Shown here piece after piece: positions 6,596 through 9,671 of a DNA stretch of 9,671 bases. Within the stretch, counting starts at the first letter, position 1. The number at the start of each line of letters is the position of its first letter. The position numbers and the translations under genes were made by a program. The notes under the pieces were generated by a model. That model searched no databases. It was not told the DNA's origin and worked only from the letters and a program-made list of their open reading frames with translations. Source of the stretch: Flammeovirgaceae bacterium UBA5867 (GTDB lineage Bacteria; Bacteroidota; Bacteroidia; Cytophagales; Cyclobacteriaceae); assembly GCA_002432545.1 (NCBI GenBank), contig DJFR01000098.1:26723-36393 (forward strand), in the 5' to 3' direction.

Positions 6596-7408
6596 ATGTC
6601 CACAGAAACAAAAAAACTTCAGGGTCAGGTAGCCATTGTTACCGGGGCCAGTTCAGGTATAGGAGCGGGCGTTGCCAAAGCTCTGGCGGCCAACGGAGCC
6701 GCGGTAGTTGTTAATTACTCCAGCAGTGCAGATAAAGCCGAAGAAGTGTTGAAAGAAATTAAGGATGAAGGTGGTGAAGGTTTTACTATAAAAGCCGATG
6801 TGAGTAAAGAAGGTGATGTGCTCAAGATGTTCCAGGAGACGATCAGGCAATATGGTACAGTAGATATTCTCATCAACAACGCAGGACTTCAGAAAGACGC
6901 GAAGTTTCACGACATGACGCTCGACCAATGGAATCATGTTATCGGTATAAATCTCACCGGGCAATTCTTATGTGCACGCGAGGCGATCAAAGAGTTTATG
7001 CGAAGAGGTATTGTGCCCGGGCGTTCGAAGTCGGCCGGTAAAATTATATGCATGAGTTCTGTTCATGAAGTAATACCGTGGGCTGGTCATGCAAACTATG
7101 CGGCATCCAAAGGTGGTGTTATGATGCTGATGAAAACCATTGCACAGGAATATGCACCGATGAAGATACGGGTTAACAGTATTGGTCCGGGTGCCATTCG
7201 TACCCCTATAAATTATGCCGCATGGCAAACTCCTCAGGCCTATAATCAGTTATTGAAACTTATACCGGCCAAACGTATAGGGGAGTCTGAAGATGTAGGT
7301 CGTGCCGCAGTATGGCTCGCTTCCGATGATGCCGAATATGTAAATGGAATAACTTTATTTGTGGATGGCGGTATGTTGTTATACCCGGGATTTGAAGATA
7401 ACGGTTAA
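6596..7408 (+). CDS. SDR-family oxidoreductase, probable glucose 1-dehydrogenase
   Basis: This 270-residue protein has a Rossmann fold and probably oxidises beta-D-glucose to glucono-1,5-lactone with NAD(P)+ in the cytosol (EC 1.1.1.47). It has the cofactor motif TGASSGIG (16-23), N94-N-A-G97, and the catalytic triad S155, Y168, K172 in the stretch MSSVHEVIPWAGHANYAASK. The segments SSVHEVIPW, IGPGAI-TPIN, GITLF-DGGM and the ending YPGF strongly recall Bacillus megaterium glucose dehydrogenase. There are about seven extra residues (around 140-147) before the beta-strand leading to S155, compared with that enzyme as I remember it. ATG 6596 is preferred because it starts just before the first strand and follows purine-rich AAAAGAGAAA; a TTG at 6530 would add an unlikely tail. 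It precedes the glucosidase gene by 53 bases, which supports a glucose-related job. Substrate is inferred from similarity; related SDRs act on other sugars or alcohols. Confidence 0.92.
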   Translation: MSTETKKLQGQVAIVTGASSGIGAGVAKALAANGAAVVVNYSSSADKAEEVLKEIKDEGGEGFTIKADVSKEGDVLKMFQETIRQYGTVDILINNAGLQKDAKFHDMTLDQWNHVIGINLTGQFLCAREAIKEFMRRGIVPGRSKSAGKIICMSSVHEVIPWAGHANYAASKGGVMMLMKTIAQEYAPMKIRVNSIGPGAIRTPINYAAWQTPQAYNQLLKLIPAKRIGESEDVGRAAVWLASDDAEYVNGITLFVDGGMLLYPGFEDNG

Positions 7409-7425
7409 TCTTTTGAATTTTACGT

Positions 7426-7441
7426 CCTGGTTTAAAACAGG
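7426..7441. repeat. Small imperfect palindrome between the dehydrogenase and glucosidase genes
   Basis: CCTGGTTTAAAACAGG is a 16-base palindrome with seven of eight pairs, in the 53-base gap before the glucosidase start. It also overlaps a direct repeat of GGTTTAA (7429-7435 and 7440-7446). It could be an operator, but it lacks the T-run of a terminator and no known consensus was recognised. Chance is quite possible. Confidence 0.22.
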
Positions 7442-7461
7442 TTTAACTACTCATATACCTT

Positions 7462-9671
7462 ATGACGGAAGAAAAAGTACGCCTTCAGGAAGATAACACC
7501 AAGCTAAAGAACTGGAAGAAATTTGGTCCTTATCTGACGGAACGGCAATGGGCAACGGTGCGTGAAGATTATAGTGCTGATGGAAATGCCTGGGAGTATA
7601 TTTCACACGATGCTGCGCGCAGTAAAGCATACCGGTGGGGAGAAGAAGGAATTGGTGGTATAAGCGATGACCGGCAATTACTTTGCTTTGCGCTCTCATT
7701 CTGGAATAAGAAAGACCCGATTCTGAAAGAACGCATATTCGGTCTCACCAGCCATGAAGGCAATCACGGTGAAGATTGCAAGGAGCAGTACTATTACCTC
7801 GACAGTACTCCGACTCATTCATACATGAAGATGCTGTATAAATATCCGCAGCGTGAGTTTCCCTATAGCCTGCTGAAAGAAGAGAACAGGCGCAGAAGCA
7901 AGAGCGAGCCCGAGTATGAACTGATGGACACCGGTATATTTAATGATAAAAAGTACTTCGATATAGTTATTGAATATGCCAAGGCCGATACGGATGATAT
8001 ACTCATCAAGATTACCGTGCATAATAAAGGTCCGGAGAGTGCTGCGCTTAACCTTGTTCCGCAGTTATGGTTCCGGAATATATGGCAATGGAGTCATGGG
8101 GTGCGAAGACCGGAGATGTACCAGGATGATGCCGGTATCATTCAGATCAATCATGTTGATTTAGGACGATACTATCTTTTTGCAGAAGGTAAATGCGAGA
8201 TGATCTTTTGCGAGAATGAAACAAACACAGCACGACTCTATAATTTTACTACATCGGGTACTTTTAAAGATGGTGTCAACGACTATATAGTCAATAACAA
8301 AAAAGGAACTGTTAATCGTTTTCCGCGCGGTACAAAAGCCGGTATCAATTACGATATAGTCGTGCCGGCAGGCGAGTGTGTTACAAAACGATTGCGCCTC
8401 GTAAACAAATTCAATGCAACTCCCTTTGAGGACTTCGATGCAATCTGGAAAACACGCGTAACCGAAGCGGATACATTTTACCACGAGCTGCAGCAAAATA
8501 TACCAGACGAAGATCAGAAAGATATACAGCGACAGGCACTGGCCGGTATGTTGTGGGGAAAGCAGTTTTACTATTACGATGTATCGCGATGGCTGAACGG
8601 TGATCCGGGACATCCGGCTCCGCCTGCACAACGCAAAAAAATCAGGAACCAGGAGTGGATGCATTTGAATAACCAGGATATTATTTCAATGCCCGACAAG
8701 TGGGAGTACCCGTGGTATGCTGCGTGGGATGTAGCCTTTCATACTATACCACTCGCCTTAGTTGATTCAGAATTTGCCAAGCAGCAATTATTACTCTTCA
8801 CGAAGGAATGGTATATGCATCCCAACGGACAACTGCCTGCGTATGAGTGGTCGTTCAGCGATGTTAATCCTCCTGTGCATGCGTGGGCAACGTACCGGGT
8901 ATATAAAATGGACGAGAAGCAGAATGGTAAAGGTGATCGAAGATTTCTGGAAGAAGTATTTCATAAGCTGCTGCTCAATTTTACATGGTGGGTAAATAAG
9001 AAAGATCACGAAGGCAATAACATTTTCCAGGGAGGATTCCTCGGTATGGATAATATAGGTGTGTTCGATCGCAGCGCTCCGTTACCGGCAGGCGAGTTTA
9101 TTGAACAAACCGATGGTACCAGCTGGATGGCGATGTTTACCTTGAACATGCTGCGATTGTCGCTCGAACTTTCCAAGGAGAATCCAACGTATCAAAGTCT
9201 TTCGACAAAATTCTTTGAGCACTTCCTTTACATCGCAGGGGCTATGCGCAACATTGGTAATGAAGGCATTGATCTGTGGGACCAGGAAGATGAATTCTTC
9301 TACGATGTACTGCATACATCCGATGACAAGAATATTCGTATGAAAGTACGCTCGATGGTAGGATTGATTCCATTGTTTGCCGTGGAGATATTGGACGAAG
9401 AAGTTTTTGAATCGAATCCAGAATTTACTGAACGCCTCGAGTGGTTTTTAAAATACAGACCTGATCTCGCCAACCTGATTTCACGCTGGGCAGAGAAGGG
9501 AAGAAAAGAGAGACACTTGCTATCGTTATTGCGCGGTCACCGGATGAAACGTATTCTGAAAAGAATGCTTGATGAAACCGAGTTTCTCTCACCGTATGGT
9601 ATACGGGCGCTGTCAAAAGTATACGATGCCAAACCCTATAAATTTAACAGCAACGGAACCGAGCTGTCCGT
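7462..9671 (+). CDS. Glucosidase, GH63-like/MGH1-type glycoside hydrolase (partial, C-terminus outside window)
   Basis: The reading frame stays open for 736 codons to the right edge; homologues I recall are about 880-900 residues, so roughly 150 are missing. The start MTEEKVRLQEDN has no signal peptide, so the enzyme is cytosolic. The N-terminal half is a beta-rich domain with family blocks YLTERQWATVREDYS, GNHGEDCKE (100-108) and YLDSTPTHSYMK (about 112-123). The (alpha/alpha)6 catalytic barrel follows: W414-E-Y-P-W then W422-D423 (the WD block that carries the catalytic acid in GH63 enzymes), QLPAYEW with E462, LWDQEDEFFYD (605-615) and SPYGIRALS (710-718). The segment expected to hold the catalytic base lies past the edge and cannot be checked. 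These enzymes belong to the clan of alpha-glucosidases acting on glucose-containing oligosaccharides; the substrate is unknown. It probably shares a transcript with the dehydrogenase. The ATG is preceded by CATATACCTT, with no Shine-Dalgarno. Confidence 0.9.
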   Translation, partial: MTEEKVRLQEDNTKLKNWKKFGPYLTERQWATVREDYSADGNAWEYISHDAARSKAYRWGEEGIGGISDDRQLLCFALSFWNKKDPILKERIFGLTSHEGNHGEDCKEQYYYLDSTPTHSYMKMLYKYPQREFPYSLLKEENRRRSKSEPEYELMDTGIFNDKKYFDIVIEYAKADTDDILIKITVHNKGPESAALNLVPQLWFRNIWQWSHGVRRPEMYQDDAGIIQINHVDLGRYYLFAEGKCEMIFCENETNTARLYNFTTSGTFKDGVNDYIVNNKKGTVNRFPRGTKAGINYDIVVPAGECVTKRLRLVNKFNATPFEDFDAIWKTRVTEADTFYHELQQNIPDEDQKDIQRQALAGMLWGKQFYYYDVSRWLNGDPGHPAPPAQRKKIRNQEWMHLNNQDIISMPDKWEYPWYAAWDVAFHTIPLALVDSEFAKQQLLLFTKEWYMHPNGQLPAYEWSFSDVNPPVHAWATYRVYKMDEKQNGKGDRRFLEEVFHKLLLNFTWWVNKKDHEGNNIFQGGFLGMDNIGVFDRSAPLPAGEFIEQTDGTSWMAMFTLNMLRLSLELSKENPTYQSLSTKFFEHFLYIAGAMRNIGNEGIDLWDQEDEFFYDVLHTSDDKNIRMKVRSMVGLIPLFAVEILDEEVFESNPEFTERLEWFLKYRPDLANLISRWAEKGRKERHLLSLLRGHRMKRILKRMLDETEFLSPYGIRALSKVYDAKPYKFNSNGTELS

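Noticed and set aside
6148..6603. Open frame of 151 codons on the - strand across the repeat gap
   Set aside because: Its peptide contains recurring AAGCW/LLAAS/LPAARCW-like pieces that are simply the translated DNA repeats. It overlaps the pump gene end and matches no family, so the openness is a by-product of stop-poor repeat sequence.

Overview
The window looks like a chromosomal segment from a member of the Bacteroidota, probably Cytophagales or Chitinophagales. The order tetR, outer-membrane channel, lipoprotein adaptor, RND pump is common in that phylum. The start codons lack clear Shine-Dalgarno sequences and sit behind A/T-rich leaders, and the intergenic repeats rich in CCAGCAGC/GCTGCTGG resemble those seen in these groups. 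This placement is inferred from gene content and style, not from a phylogenetic marker. All six genes lie on the + strand.

Region 1 (15-6209) is a compact efflux locus: a TetR-type repressor, a TolC-family outer-membrane channel, a lipidated periplasmic adaptor and a full-length RND inner-membrane pump. The last three genes are 11 and 7 bases apart and should be one transcript making a complete tripartite pump. The regulator lies 42 bases upstream of the channel gene. That gap holds a small imperfect palindrome that could be its operator, and a weak hairpin plus T-run that could terminate or attenuate transcription.

Region 2 (about 6191-6595) has no credible gene. It is built from degenerate GCTGCTGG-type repeats. 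The exact 9-mer AGCTGCTGG occurs twice in forward and twice in reverse orientation, giving a nested, near-symmetrical inverted arrangement. The leftmost copy runs into the stop codon of the pump gene. This is the least ordinary part of the window.

Region 3 (6596-9671) is a small sugar locus: an SDR oxidoreductase very like Bacillus glucose 1-dehydrogenase, followed 53 bases later by a large cytosolic glucosidase of the GH63-like/MGH1-type (alpha/alpha)6-barrel group, which is cut by the right edge. A reasonable inference is that the glucosidase releases glucose from an unknown alpha-glucoside and the dehydrogenase oxidises it to gluconolactone.

I found no tRNA, rRNA, CRISPR array, transposase or phage gene. 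Apart from the repeat cluster, the genes belong to known families, and I do not see a convincing undescribed multi-gene system here.
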